Source: Owenia fusiformis
Taxonomy: Eukaryota; Annelida; Polychaeta; Sabellida; Oweniidae
Assembly (NCBI GenBank): GCA_903813345.2
Contig: CAIIXF020000001.1
Span: 52,347,885 to 52,411,884 of the forward strand
Length of the DNA: 64,000 nt
Reading direction: 5' to 3'
Positions 39,300-53,500 of the stretch are shown piece by piece. Made by a program: the position numbers and the translations under genes. Positions within the stretch are counted from its first letter, which is position 1. Each line of letters begins with the position of its first letter. The notes beneath the pieces were generated by a model, which saw only the letters and a program-made list of their open reading frames with translations, made no database searches and was not told the origin of the DNA.

Positions 39300-40105
39300 G
39301 AATCAGAAAGACTCCAGAAGATGTATCTTATGAAATCCAGAACTCTGAAGATGAAATTGATACTTAATGCTGACTTGTTCCCCCCACCCCTCCGAATTCT
39401 GTTACTACCCCCCTCCCATACAATAACTATATACAGTATATTGAGATAACTAAGAAGACCCAGAAAATACTCTTTGAAGAAGTCCAAAAGAAAGAATTTA
39501 TTAGTATTCCTAAGGCTGATTAACTCTGCCCCCTCCCAATTCTGTTACTAACCTCACCCCTCCTCATGCAATAACCAGTCCAATGTAAATGTATCTCAAG
39601 TCAAGTTTAACTCTGTTTTTATAGAGAATAGCAATCATCTACTCTAGTATGGTGGCGACGCCCACTTTTGATTACTTGTGTAATTGTATGTTCTTTGACA
39701 CTGACCAATCATGTAAGTTGTAATATCCCATATACTGAGATGAATATGAAGAAGACCCATGCAGAAGATGTACCCCATGAAATTCAGATATATGTAGATG
39801 AGATTTATACTTAAGGCTGATTAGCTCTGCCTCCTCCCAATTCTTTTACTAGCCCCCCCCCCCTCTGTACCCCCCCCCCCAATGCAATAACTATAACACT
39901 TAGATGTACATTATTTACCAGAAATGCTTGATATAAAATATAATCAAATAAGTCTAGTGTAAATGTATCTCAAAAGTCAAGTTGAACTCTATTTTTATAG
40001 AGTATAGCAATCATCTACTATTATGGGGGCGACGCCCACTTTTGATCACTCATGTAATTGTATGTTCTTTGACACTGACCAATCATGTCAGTTGCAATAT
40101 CCTTT
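39300..40105. repeat. Degenerate three-copy repeat near the SPATA1 3' side
   Basis: A block with AAGATGTA..ATGAAATCCAGA, CTGCC/TTCCCC..CTCCCAATTCTGTTACTA and ATGCAATAAC occurs at about 39310, 39480 and 39755. The downstream part ATAGCAATCATCTACT ... GCGACGCCCACTTTTGAT occurs at about 39625 and 40005. Confidence 0.75.
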
Positions 40106-41149
40106 ATATTTATCAAATGTTTGAACTGTACTGGTTATTTTGAGTGTGCTAAAATGTGCTGATATGTATTGATTCGAAAAATAATCAATATTCTACATGA
40201 GGTACATGTTCAGGTTTTGCAAAATTAAGGATATTTTGAACGAAAAATGTGGTTTCCATGACAACCATGAGTGACAGAGCATTGGAATTTTACATACTAC
40301 CTCAGCATGATCCAATCAACTCCCCATAAAATTATTATGATGATTGAAGACTAACAGAATTATTTATCGAGTGATGATAAAGTACCCCCAGTAATTTTCC
40401 ATTTTAGGGTCGAAAACGCCAATTTGACAACTTTCGCTCCGGATACGGCGCGTCAGACAAACATTTTCTGAAGTATCACATAAAAATACATAAGAAACAA
40501 GTAATTTCAATTTGTTCACGAACTAATACATTTTTGGGTGCTAGCTTACTACCTAATACAATTTGGAAATAATTACATTTCTGAATAAATTAATATAAAA
40601 ATATGGTACACTATACAAAAACTGCACATGCAAGTTTTACTGACCTACTGCGTGCAGTACATACACAGATAGCATTTTAGCTGTATGTATTTAACACATT
40701 GCATGTTGGGGAACCCTTAAGAATAGGGCTCTACATTTGGACACACTTTCCTATATCCTGCTATATCTATCACATCTTCTGCAGAATTTAAAACAATTTA
40801 TCTTGTGAATAACTTGTGAACTTATGAATCAACAAATCAATCTTATCTGATAACACCTGTGTACAGTGAACACCTAGGGAGCCACAAAAATGTGTTCACT
40901 ATAGGTAGGTGTTCACTACAGAGGCAATCTTATACAGAACTCAGTGGAGCTTGCGCTGAGAAGGGATGTTCACTAGACGCAGGTGTTCATTAGAAAGAGG
41001 TGTTCACTAAGATAGGGTTTACTGTTCTGTCTAAATGACCATGTACACGTAGATGTTAATGATTCATTATGTTGTTAAAATGACCTAAGTTGACTAAATT
41101 CAGGTTAAAGTGCTTATATGGACAAGATGTAAGTCAACTGATCATAGAG

Positions 41150-41535
41150 CTGAGTCCATGTGACTTGTGATTTTGGTGAAAGTCATCAGCTCTGACATTA
41201 TCAATATTTAAACTGAAGCTCCACATGGTCTATAACATAGGAAAAGTCCATATGACTTCTGATCATGTTGATGTTCCCTATGACAGTTCATGTGACTCCT
41301 AAAAGTCGATATGACTAATGATTGAAGTGAAGTTCCATATGACCTTTGATAGTTCATGTGACTGAAAGTCGATATGACTTATGACGGAAATGAAAGCCGA
41401 TATGACTTATTACGGGAATGAAAGTCCATGTGACCCATGGTATTTCATATGCCTACTGAAAGTCGATATGACTTATGATCGGAATTGAAGTCCATTACAT
41501 GTGACTATGATCGTGGTGAAAGGCCATGTGATTGC
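41150..41535. repeat. Degenerate minisatellite reaching into the SPATA1 stop
   Basis: The word GTCGATATGACTTATGA and variants (GTCCATGTGACT, TTCCATATGACC) recurs about every 35-45 bases. The last units overlap the final codons and stop of SPATA1 (41505-41535). Confidence 0.75.
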
Positions 41536-44500
41536 GGTGAATAGAGATCTTGAGAGCTCCCCAGTGCTGCCATCTGTTGGGAACGAGTCAGGGTGACATT
41601 AATTTTCTTCTGAGTCAGTTCAGTTCTTAAAGCACGTAATTCTGTCTCTGCTTGGTTCCTCAACTGTAAATAGGAGACATATATGATAAATGCAATAGCA
41701 TAGAACATATAGAGAATAATCAAAATATGTACTGTTACATCATATGTATTGAAATTCAATGTCAATCATTTCAGAACATGGTAAACCGGTTCAAGGAGAG
41801 ACATCAGCTGCAACATTTGGAATATCAATATTCATCATATAATTAGCACATGCCATCTTTAGAAAATGAGCCACAATACTGTCAAATATAATACAACTTA
41901 TTCATAATCAATAATCTGTTAAATGTACCTTCATTTCAGCAGTAAGTTTCATTTTGGCAGTTTCCACCCGTCTTGTTAAATCTTCAATCTCATGTTGTAC
42001 TTTAGTTGCCTGAACTCTGTAGCTATTCTGGAAGATAACATTATTAAGATGAAGATTTATTGCCCGCACATATCCAAGACCATCTGCATTCCTTGAATTA
42101 GACTCAGTTGAACTTGACTCAAAAGGACGAGACAAGTGACAATAGAATAAAAAGTATATTGTACTTACATATTTCTATAAATGTCTGCGATTGTAACTTA
42201 AATGTTTTCTGATCCTATTACTTTTCACATTGAATACAAAAAATATTACTGAAAAGGAAAGTATGATTTCAAAATCAGGTACACAAGGCATAACTATTGC
42301 GAATGGTTACAAAAAGTGTAGCAGGTTGTTACAGATGCTAAACACTTACAACAAATGGCAATGGCAGCTCACAAGTGTGAGTGACTTGAAAATGATTTAT
42401 TTTTAATATAGCCCAGTGAGATTAGAATATATGGTTAACAAGGCATTAACATGCAAAATGTAACCACTATTTGTTACAGACACCAACTGCTGATTGCCAA
42501 TCGCTGTCACAAAAAAACAGAGACCATAACAATATATCACCACTTTTTGGTGGTGACATAATAACAAATAAAGTTTAACTTACTTTTTCTGAGGGGCCCC
42601 CCTTAGCACCTGCTGCTCCCTTCTTGTGAGTATCTTTGGTGCCTGTCTCTAGATGTGACATGAGACGTCTATGTAGTACTTCAAGCTCCCCCCTCAGTCT
42701 ACTACTCTGCTCCTCCAGGGGCGCCGTCCTCTTCTTCTCATCAAAGTATCTCTTCTTCCACTGATCTCGGGCTACAAGAATGTTATTCAACATTATCTCT
42801 TTGCAGTCAATGTATGAGATATCTAAATGAGCTGGGACGTTTCAAAATAAAATAAAATAATTTTTATTGAAAAGTTGTGGACTAAAACTTCCTTCTTCTG
42901 ATTCTGTTACCTGATTGGTTAGTGGTTGGTTACTGTTATTATGTGTTGGTTGCTTTTATGTATCATACCAACCATCTATGCAGATATAGTCCCCCCCCCA
43001 TGTGAACATGTTCTATACTGATCACTCTTTCAACTAAACATATTACGTGTATATAATTTTGTGTGAATAAATGAAATGTCAGATATGAATATACATGTAA
43101 TTCTCCTATAAGTTGAACATACCCATGTTTCTCCTAGTCTGTGTCTTAGCCTGCATCTGTTTAGCTCTCTTCACTAATTCCTCTCTCTTCCTCTCAACCT
43201 CTTTCCTGTCTTCTTGAACTCTCTCCAGCTCTTTTGATATTTGGTCTCCTGAAGCAAATCATACCAGGGTATTATTAAAATGTCATTACTTGTTGAACTC
43301 TTGCTCATTGTAACAAAACTAACAATGGCTATAACTATATACTATTATGTCACTAACCTGTCGCATTCATGGAATGATTATGAAATAATCAACTACATCT
43401 ACTTAATTAAGTTTTTGCACTGTCCATACATTATATCTGATGCTGAACTGTTTCATTGAGAGACAGAATATGTGAAAAGATTCTTTCAAGGGACCCCTGA
43501 AGACTGGTCTAGATCCCGGGTCTACATCATACACTCAATCTGCAATACCTTTAGTTTAGGTTGTGCAAGAATTCCAAAAGAGTTATACTCCACATTACAT
43601 TCATTGTTCTTTCAGGCTGTTTTGGAACTTACTCTCTTCCTGTCTTAGCTGCTCTTCTGATTTATCATCTTCCTCATTCTGGTTTGGTGCATTGGTCTGA
43701 CCAAGGCGTTCTTCTACACCATTCTGAAACACATCAAATAGCTGTATCTTAGGTGTGTAAGAACTTTATAGGCATTATTTCTTTGTATGTTAGATCTTAC
43801 TTTGGGAAATAAGGGTTTGTTTTCCTAAAGACTGGGTGTGCTTTTTTGTAATACTCTTGCATGGTCTTTCCACTTTCAGGAACTTATGCTTTCATTACAT
43901 AATTGTATACAGTACTGCATTATTTATGCAGCTATAAACTTATACATTTAAAATAATATTTGCAGAATGGAACAAATTTTTGGTCCAGGACAAAGTTTTT
44001 TGGCTATTTTTGGGCAAAATTGATTTGTCTCAAATAATAATAAAAACTCTCACTTTTAAATTTTCACCTATCCTTAAGTTAGTTAAGGCCTCTTCTTGCT
44101 GGCGGATCTCTTCTTCCAAAACCTTCTGTCTTTCTTCCCTCTGCCTGCTTCTCTGCTTCTCCTTATCTCTATTAACTCTACTGTGACCATCATCCAATGC
44201 CTCAACAGCATTATCTCGAATATTCACTTGATTCTTGTGTGATCGCTGGTCAAACCTATCATCTGATTGGTCTCTTTCTCTTGACTGTCTATGTTTTGAA
44301 AAATCTTGTGATCTCGGATTTTCCTGACTAGGTCTGCTGTTATTGCTCTCCCGCTCATGACGATTGTCTCTTGATCTACGAGGCTCATGACCTCTAGATT
44401 GTCCATGACTATCTGGGGTTTCAAAATCTCTTGAATCTCGACGTCTATCATAGGATCTATGTGATTGTTTGTCCAAGTGATTTTTATCCAATGTTCTTCT

Positions 44501-47500
44501 GGGATCTTTATAGTCTATGGGATCCTTATGTCTGTTATCACGCGATATCCTGAAATTGATAGAAATTAAATTAAAACATCAACTCCAATGAGTTAACGAA
44601 GACACGTGGATGAGCTAAACAATTAAATTTTGCACAGTTGTTATGCTGTTAAGATGATGTGGACAATTATTGATGTTGACATCTTGTGATGACTATATGG
44701 AGTTAGTTTTTTCATGCTGAATTGTGAATATTTAGGTGATGTACATACTATCAGGTGAAAAGAGGATATCTAAGTGGACGATACCTAGGAAGTGAATCAT
44801 CTGTTCTCTCCCTATCAGAGGGGCTAAGTTCTGCTATACCAGAGTCTCCATTTGTCATAGGTCTTGGATCTTTCTTGTGTCTGCTAAACGTGGCTGTTTG
44901 AGAAGAATGAGGGATGTGGTCTACATGCATACTAGGTGTGGCACTTAATGGGGGTAAAGAGTAGTCTCCCTGACCCCCAGGATCATACTGGGTGGCTTTG
45001 TGCTCAATACTCGATGGTCTATGAGAGCTATGTTCAATTGCAGGGAATTTTTCACTATCATTGGAGTCACTGGATTTGGGAGTTTTTGTTGGAGATGGGC
45101 CTGTAGGGGAGAAGGCTTGGTTATCATGTGGGCTATAGCGCTCTGGATCTATTTCTGTTCCCCCTGTATGACAAATAAACAGGGAACTCAATCAATATAT
45201 GATCTAGCATTATGATATTTTTTATCATCTGCACATATTGTAAACTATCAAAATTGCAACTTTTTCCATGCACACAAATAAAAGCAAACTTTAGACAAAG
45301 GAGAACATGTAGCAAGCTAGCACTCAATCATTTGTGGAGAAGGACTCGAACACATTCCAGAAAAAAGTTATATTCAATTTTACTATGTAGTCATATGAAC
45401 CGTATGTCAAAAATATGTAAAAACAAACCCAAAACATCTTAGGACAGCTTGTTGAAGCCATCATGTCCATGAACAAATTTCTGAGTTTAATGAGATTTCT
45501 GCACAAGTGTATTTGTTGAGTGCTTCAGTCTAATTACCTCTGGTAATTATCAAAATGGATAGATCAAGAATTCAAGCAAAATTGCAAAAGTGTACAAGCG
45601 CACAGTTTTTAAAGGAAGCAAACCATAGAAGCAATTATTAACTTGATGAATAACTTTCAATTCGAGATGTCCACAGATGAAATACTTTTGATTTACTTTT
45701 TCAGACTGAAATGCATTTGATCAGGAGTTCATTAAAATCACCAATCATCAATCTTGCAGCTCGTGAATGTTCAGATTTAATTCATTATTGGAGCGATTGT
45801 CTGCATTTGTTCAGCATATTGGAGTAGACTATTTAGCAGGCTGTCATTATAATGCAGAAGCACAGAGCCACCAGTAAGAAAGATACATCACACCAGGATG
45901 CAGGCATGTAGCACACAAAAGACATGCATGTATAAAAAAAAGTATACTATATACACTGTACATGTAATACAATATGAAACATGCGTGTGGGTGTTCTGTG
46001 ATTAAATGGTGTGGACAAATTTATACATTTACAGAGTGAACACATAAGACTGGTATATGCATAATCATGGTACAATCCAAGGGATTAGATTAGCCTCTTA
46101 TTATTAAACCCTTGTATTTAATTAAGGGGGAGTGTAGCAAACAGTATGGTTGCTATCCTAAGTGGCAACAATTCCTTGAATACTGGCTGTGACTTAAGAT
46201 TAAGACCAAGAAATATCTTCACAGTGAAGTATCATGAAACATACATGCAAAGATCATTAATTGTATTTTTATGAAACATACATGCATAGATCATTAATTG
46301 TATTTTAACAAAATGTTTATCCATCATTGTATTCAAAGCTATAAGTGAGTGATAATTCCAAAAGATGGTACATTTTTAACATTATTTCATATGAAAGATT
46401 CAATAATGCCAACATTTTTTTCATTTTTACAATAGAGTAAATAGAACATGTAGCATCATCAGATGCATCGCTCAATTCCATGATATACAGTATACTTTAC
46501 CATTTCTTTGTCTTGGTTCTTGTTTCGACCTGTGTTGACCAGGACTGTCATATTCAATGGAGCGTGTAGAGTCTGTACTTGCTGAGTTAGTGTTTATAGT
46601 TGACACATCATCGGCAGGTAATAAAGCCCTAACAACTGCTGCTGAAGCTTCTAGCAAAAAGATTTCAGGAAGATAGTTCTGAAATAAGAATAATTGAATG
46701 ATCTTGGGTGGTCTATAACCATGGACAGATACTATTTAGTCTGTATTGTAACCAATGAGTTTACCAACAGAATTACATAACAAGGCATTAAGATGCAAAA
46801 TGTCACCACCTACCACCACCTACCATTTGCTACAGATGCCAAACTCCAAACACAAACCACCGAACATGGTGGTGACATAAAAATCTATGAGAATCAAAGG
46901 AAAGCAATGTCTAATTATGTTTATGCTGGAGAATACATATGTACTGTACATGTAGCTTAATGCAAAAATGCAAAAAATGCATAAAGGCAACCTGATACGC
47001 TTATTTCTAATTCTGTCTTAATGATTTTATAAGACATTGCCATTTGCATGTAATTGTCAATTGACTTATCTAAATATAAGTCTGCAATGTTAATTGTAAA
47101 AATTTAAAAAAATTAAATTAAAAATTATTGTCAGAATGATGTCTCAGACACTGTGCATTTCTTGCTGTTATACTTGGTTACTTACGTGAGGAGGCAGGAA
47201 ACTTTTGACTTTTATATGGAGCTCCTGCTTGGCTTTCACCTACAAAATATGATGAGTGATAAAATAGCAAATAATATCAATAAAAGAGGTCACTGTATGC
47301 TTCCTTACCATGGAGGAATACCTCAAAACTGGTAGTTTTTCTCAAGATTGAGATGGAAACTGCAATTACTAGTAAATTTTTACTTTGAGTTATTTGCAAT
47401 TTTGTCTTTCATAACATAATGCAAGTAAACATAATTCCATTACATTTTTTTGTGAATAATAAAAACTTTTTGTTTTCAAAATACTGAAGTGCTGTTCTCT

Positions 47501-50500
47501 AGAAGAGATCAGAATCAATAAGACACTTTACCTGCAGACAACTGGCAGACATGAAGGTTATTATATTATTGGTGATGCAAAAATCGATATCATACACAGT
47601 TGCTAACATAATTCTTAAAATCGCGGATTCGGTAGTATTGAATCTCTAATAAAGATGGCGCGAAAGTTTTTCCTTATAAGGTCAAAATATTTCCCATGAT
47701 GCAGTTCGCGGGGGAACAAAATTTTTCTACCTTGTTTTTCCCCGTTGGTTTAACATGGGGATTTTCATACCCATTTTTCAAGCGATATTTTCGATCGAAT
47801 CTCCATGCGATCGGAGAAAACAAACTATCAGAAACAATTAGTCTTTTAATAATCTTTATATAACATATATTTTTTTTCATTTTATTGGCTCCTAACGGGG
47901 TGAAAACAATGATTGAAAATGGGAGTATATTCCGGAAGAGAAGAAGTCACGTGACTAGTCGCCATATTGGAAAAAGCAATTCCATTCGACTTTCAACACG
48001 TTCATGCCAATATTACCGCACTACAAACTGTAACATCGATGCAACAACTGAATAAAAGTACTCATCTTCATATTACATTATAGAGTTACGTTGAAAACCC
48101 ACAAACAACTGAGCATTTGACCAAAGAAGACACGTCGCTATTATCTAGGTCAAGTTTAGTGGTTCGAAAGCAAATCTTACATACTCGTTTCCGAATTTTG
48201 TTGTTAATTGTATAATCTTTTATTGATTAAATCTGGTATACTGACTATTAATTCAATGACAAAGAAGAAGAATTCCGATGGTGTCATTTTTTTATTTAGC
48301 TTGCGGGTGTAAAAACAAAATTGCGTAATTAATTTGATTTAGAACTTTCGGGTCTCACAAATAGCTACACGAAATGCATCGTTGAAAAATATTGACCAAT
48401 CAAATTTTGTCCTTTTTGAGTACATATATGCACCATATATGCGAACGTTCTGATTCAAAGAGCGAACAGCGAAATGGAGAATTTCGCTCAAATCAACAAA
48501 AACGCCTTAAGTTGTGTTAGATGATGTGACTGACTGACATACGAGTAGAAGGTTCATATTTTAATATTTTCTGAATTTTTATCATCCTCTGAACTATCTC
48601 TACAGGGTGTCCGGAAAGTAAAGATACAAATGCTCTTATTTCAAGAGATTTACCTGTTAGGAGATGAAATTGCTCCAGAATGTGGAATGACATTATAACA
48701 ATATATCCTGCAACTGTCATGACTTAAAGTATCAAAATGAAAAAAGTTATGGTTGTTATGGTAACGGGAGTCGAGGGTAAGTGGAGCAACGTCACAACCG
48801 TGTTCTACAAATCTCTTTCCTGCTCATATGATCTTGGCACTCCATCATCTATTCCTATATTATATCAAATTATGTACCACAACAGCATAGGGATTAGTAA
48901 TGTAACATTATTTGATCATTTCATATTACTACTTTCATTGAATATCCATTATTTTCCCCATTATCGATACATTATTGGTGCATCTTGACCGGCGATTCAA
49001 AGACCTGACAAAACCGCTGCTGTCCATCTCTCAGATTGCTGATAACATTGTCTTCCAGCTGAGTCTCATTTGTATGTTGAACTTTTAACAAATATTGCTT
49101 TCAAATGGTCATTAAGGTAGAAGTCTAAAGAGGCTTTATCAGGTTAATATGGGGGATTGATCGAAAGGTTTAATGTCAAGACACTCCATTGTAAGATTTG
49201 TTTTTTGCTTTGTGAATTGGTGCATCGTGGAGATGCAATATTGACTTTCCTACTAATGGCCAAGGACCATTCTTCTAGGCACATGTATAATATTTCTTTC
49301 ATTATACTGGTTAGTGACATAACATAGTTCTGATATGTAGCAATGACATCATTATATAAAAGAAAACACTATGGCAGCAATATGGCAGCAATAATACAAT
49401 GATGAACAAAACAAAACATATATAGAAAATACAACAAAAAACACTTTCAAATGGTTGTCTTTTAGCAATTTTTCACTTTTTAGCGTTGTTCTGGAACTGC
49501 TCCACATATCTCTCACATCCGTAACCATAACAACCGTAACTTGAATACATTTAGACTATATGTAATGAAAGTTGGTAGATATATTGTAATATCGTTCCTC
49601 TACAATCTGTAGCAATTTCATTTCAAAAAATCAAAATTTCTTAAAATAAGAGTATTTGTATCTTTACTTTCCGGACACCCTGTATCTGTGTGATAGTGGT
49701 CCGTATCTGAACGCAGAGCTCCAGATACCTACTCCTTCATCCTGGAAGACTGGTAAGATGTCTTTAGCTCAGTGTTCAGCTGAGGGCGGATTCTGATATT
49801 TTTTAATCATATTTGTTATTTTGTTTATTATTATTTTCAAATTATTTATTCACAACATTAAAAAACAAACATATTTACAGACATAATATTAAGATGTAAG
49901 ATTTAAAATTATTGTGTCAATCATATTGTTCCGGGATGTTTGATGAGACATGACATAGCACTTGTTTGTAAAATAAAATACATGTACAGTTAGGGCTGTG
50001 CCGGAACCGGTTCGGACGGTTCGGAATCGGAACCGGAACTTGGTCTCACGGAATCGGAACTTTCGGAACCCCTTTTGGTTCACAAATGAAAATAATTATG
50101 TATGAGTGAGTTCGACGGCGATCATGACGATATCGTCGTCCAAGTTTGTCAGGTTAACACTTACCTTTCCTGTCAAGCAAGTTTGAATGTTTTTACGAAA
50201 GAAATAGACTCTAAAATCTGTAAAAAGAGAGAAAATTCGATCTTTTTTCTACTTGTTTTCACTTCCGGCTGCTCTGACCATAATGCGCATGCGTAATTGA
50301 AAAAGTAAAACTTGATTTCTGTTGATTTCTCCGCTATTTATTTTGTTTATGCGAGTAATACACATGCAAATTGGATGTAGTTTGAAGGAAAACATCACTG
50401 GAGGAACAATGGTCACGGATATTAACGATTCAAAGCAAGTACTAAGGTAAGGGTCCGATATTGTTCCGAAACCCTTCGGAACATGATATTAAAATTCCGA

Positions 50501-53500
50501 ATTCCGGTATTTTAACAAAAGTCCGCGGTTCGGACCGATTCCGGTCGAATGGCACGGCCCTATGTACAGTGGTGTAAGTGATTTAACTTTGTTATGTTAT
50601 GGGAAGCAGTTTTTATTAAAAGTGCATATTCAAAGTTATCATTTTCCATTGACTAATTTTGTGCATTGATAAGGTTAATAAAAAACTGATGTTTTATTCA
50701 ATTACTTATCTGATTATCCCATTGAATATTCATTTGATTGTGCAAGTATGTTTTACTAACACAGTTCAAACAACTAATAAATTCACACTTTTTGGACATT
50801 TGTTTACAAACATATATCAGACGGGTACATGTTATATACACAATATACACAAATACATACCACTAAATGCCTAAAAATATAATATTAATAAGATAAAATA
50901 TATGTATATGTACATGTACATGTTATCATATGAGACAGAATTAATGATTTATTTTGGATTTTTTATTACGACCTACAGGAGTATAAATTATTAGTATATT
51001 CATTATCATTGATAATATCAAGCAGTCAATGTTTATATCTGAACCATGGTAGCAACCCATGAGTATGCCTGATGTATACTGACCATGAAAAGCCATCTAA
51101 TCTGAAGAGTAAATATTGACCTAATAATTTTATAGGGTTCTCTGAGGTTTAATGGCTTCAAATCTATGAAATATTTCAAGCCAGATTTCAAGTTCAATAT
51201 TCAGCTAGTAACCAAAAAGCCTCTTGGCGTCATTATTTCCTGAGACTTTTATGTTAGTCTCAGTTATTTCTAAGAAATCGTGTTTCGATGTATTTTGATC
51301 AATAGAACCTGGGACGATTGATAATTAATCCCTGTTCTACTCTTACAAAGATAGATTTAATTTATTGTATTCTACATTTGTTTAGGTTGAATAAAATCTT
51401 TGTCCACGGATTACTGCTAACTCGTCCTCAAGTGAAATGGCAAATATTCGGAATTACTTATTCGATTGTATCCCACACATTTTTTCTTTAATTCATATTT
51501 GAACAACAGTAATTGGAATATGAACTGTAACCATGTCACCATGTCAACTTTTATCAAGTATCATTTTCTATTATCAACTTTCCCAAAAATGCATTGATAA
51601 TCTGAAAATTGAGTTGCAGCTTACATTTTTACATATGACCCGATTTCTTGTCCATTGATTGATTTGAATATCTAGTAGAACTTAAATGGCCATTCATCAC
51701 CTTTATGATTGTGTACATTCAATCTTTGGATTACAACTATGTTAGGATATCAAAAGTCAACACAAAGACCTTTTATCTGCAGTTATCTCCTTTTATCACT
51801 ATCATTGGCATTGTAGTGTTTATACCTTATTTTCACATCTTGATTCACAAGGTTTCAGTTGTACCTAGTGTTTATATGAAGGAACTTCATTTACCTAATG
51901 TGTCTCTAGATCCAGTGGAAAGGGCAATGGTATTTTCACTCAATTATTAATTTTCTAGCTTTAAATCTCTGTTCCTCAGGTGACATTATATTTACTTCTG
52001 ATTTCATTTCACTACTTGTATATTCTTAGTTTGAAATATTGATGAAATTCCTTTTGCTCTAATTGTTAATAATTCAATTACCATTTACCATTAATAATCA
52101 ACAATTTGGTTAGCTTTTACAGATCCATACTATATGTAGAATAGTACAAGGTTTAGAGTTGAAGCAATTTGCATGTATAGAGATTATTCCATAAAATATC
52201 TGAGGAAATAATCTCCATACATAATCTCATATTTCTGCCAATGAAACAAATTAAGAAACAATGAGATGAAATAGAATTCTGTTTGCAATCTATTAAGTAT
52301 CAGGTAACCATGGAAACAATGCAGTAATGACAACTCCAGCTCTCTTAAATCATGTAAAAGCTGTCATGATTGACTACCATGTGAATTAAATCCTTATTTT
52401 TCTCTTATCATATACAATTTGTACTATTTATTTTAATATGACTGAAACCCCATACCTTGAAATCAAAAATGTTCTTTAACCCGAGTGTCAATCTAGTAAT
52501 TAGTAAGTTGTAATGATTTGCTGGTAAATCACTCTTTTAAGATGCAAATTCAACTTTTAGAAAGGGTGGATTGTTCTTTTACAAATAATCAATTCATGAT
52601 CACTACCAGGGGTATAAATGCTGTTGTTATGTGATGAAACCCATTTATTCATTTATATTTCATAAGTCAATAGACCATTGACATCTAGTTGGAACAAACA
52701 ATGTACTACTAGTATGTGTAATAAATACTAATCAGAGTGCTTCTCTCTCATGTTTGCCAGTTCTTGATTTTATCGACCATGTATTGTTGATAGCAGAGAA
52801 TCACCAGACCCCCCAGGCTTTGTAATGTATAGATCATATGGATATTGATATATTTAATAAAGCAAGTAAATGGACAACCTATTAAAGGGTACTATTAGTC
52901 ATATTTATGTTTATTTTATAGCTGTTGCCAAGGACATGTTTTTTATCTTACATTAATATGCAGATATTATCAGTTACAATATCATGTTATCTTACATTTT
53001 AACATGGAGAACCTAAATAATAATACATGTAACAATCCAAGTACATACTGTAAGTTATCAAAACTTGTACAGGGCATATGTGGCAATTTTACTACAGAAG
53101 TCCAACCCTTGTCTGTAATCTCCAAAAGACAACTCAAATTTGATGTAACCTTAAGCCAAAGCTTAACAAAACAGAGACAGTTGAGATTAAGGATGTTTCT
53201 TCATTTATTTATCCATTTTCGGGTATACATGTTTATTGAATGATCAAGGCCTGGGGGTTCACTGAATATAAACCTTGACGGAGATCCTCGGCGCACATGG
53301 GGTACCTTTTTAGACATTTGGTATAGGCAATGGACACAAATTTTAGGATCTGGTATGAGAATCCCCGGGGGCCCCCCAAAATTATTACTTTGGATGTATG
53401 GGAATGGTCAGTCTTATATTTGGACATTTGGTATGGCTTTTGAACATTATTTAGGTTGGTATGGGAACCCATTGAAATTTGACAGATTGGTATAGGAATA

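Larger units (their letters stand above)
33074..41504. other. Intergenic region between convergent TMEM245 and SPATA1
   Basis: 8.4 kb without a convincing coding exon. It should contain both 3' UTRs; an AATAAA at about 35369 is one of several possible plus-strand signals. It contains several MITEs (33574-33895, 34801-35067, 35071-35179, 36974-37142), a three-copy 277-base satellite (36102-36930) and a degenerate repeat array (39300-40105). Confidence 0.7.

Noticed and set aside
44068-44068. Donor after LTNLRI in SPATA1 exon 7
   Set aside because: It is a GT in phase 1, while the next acceptor at 43723 needs phase 0. The donor after ENLK (44054) is a better consensus and keeps the frame.
47650-47700. 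Short gene beginning AAGATGGCGCGAAAG on the plus strand
   Set aside because: The frame closes after 14 codons without a donor nearby; only the promoter-like context was kept.
53233-53472. 79-residue minus-strand open frame near SPATA1 exon 3
   Set aside because: It lies within the 53253-53572 inverted-repeat element.
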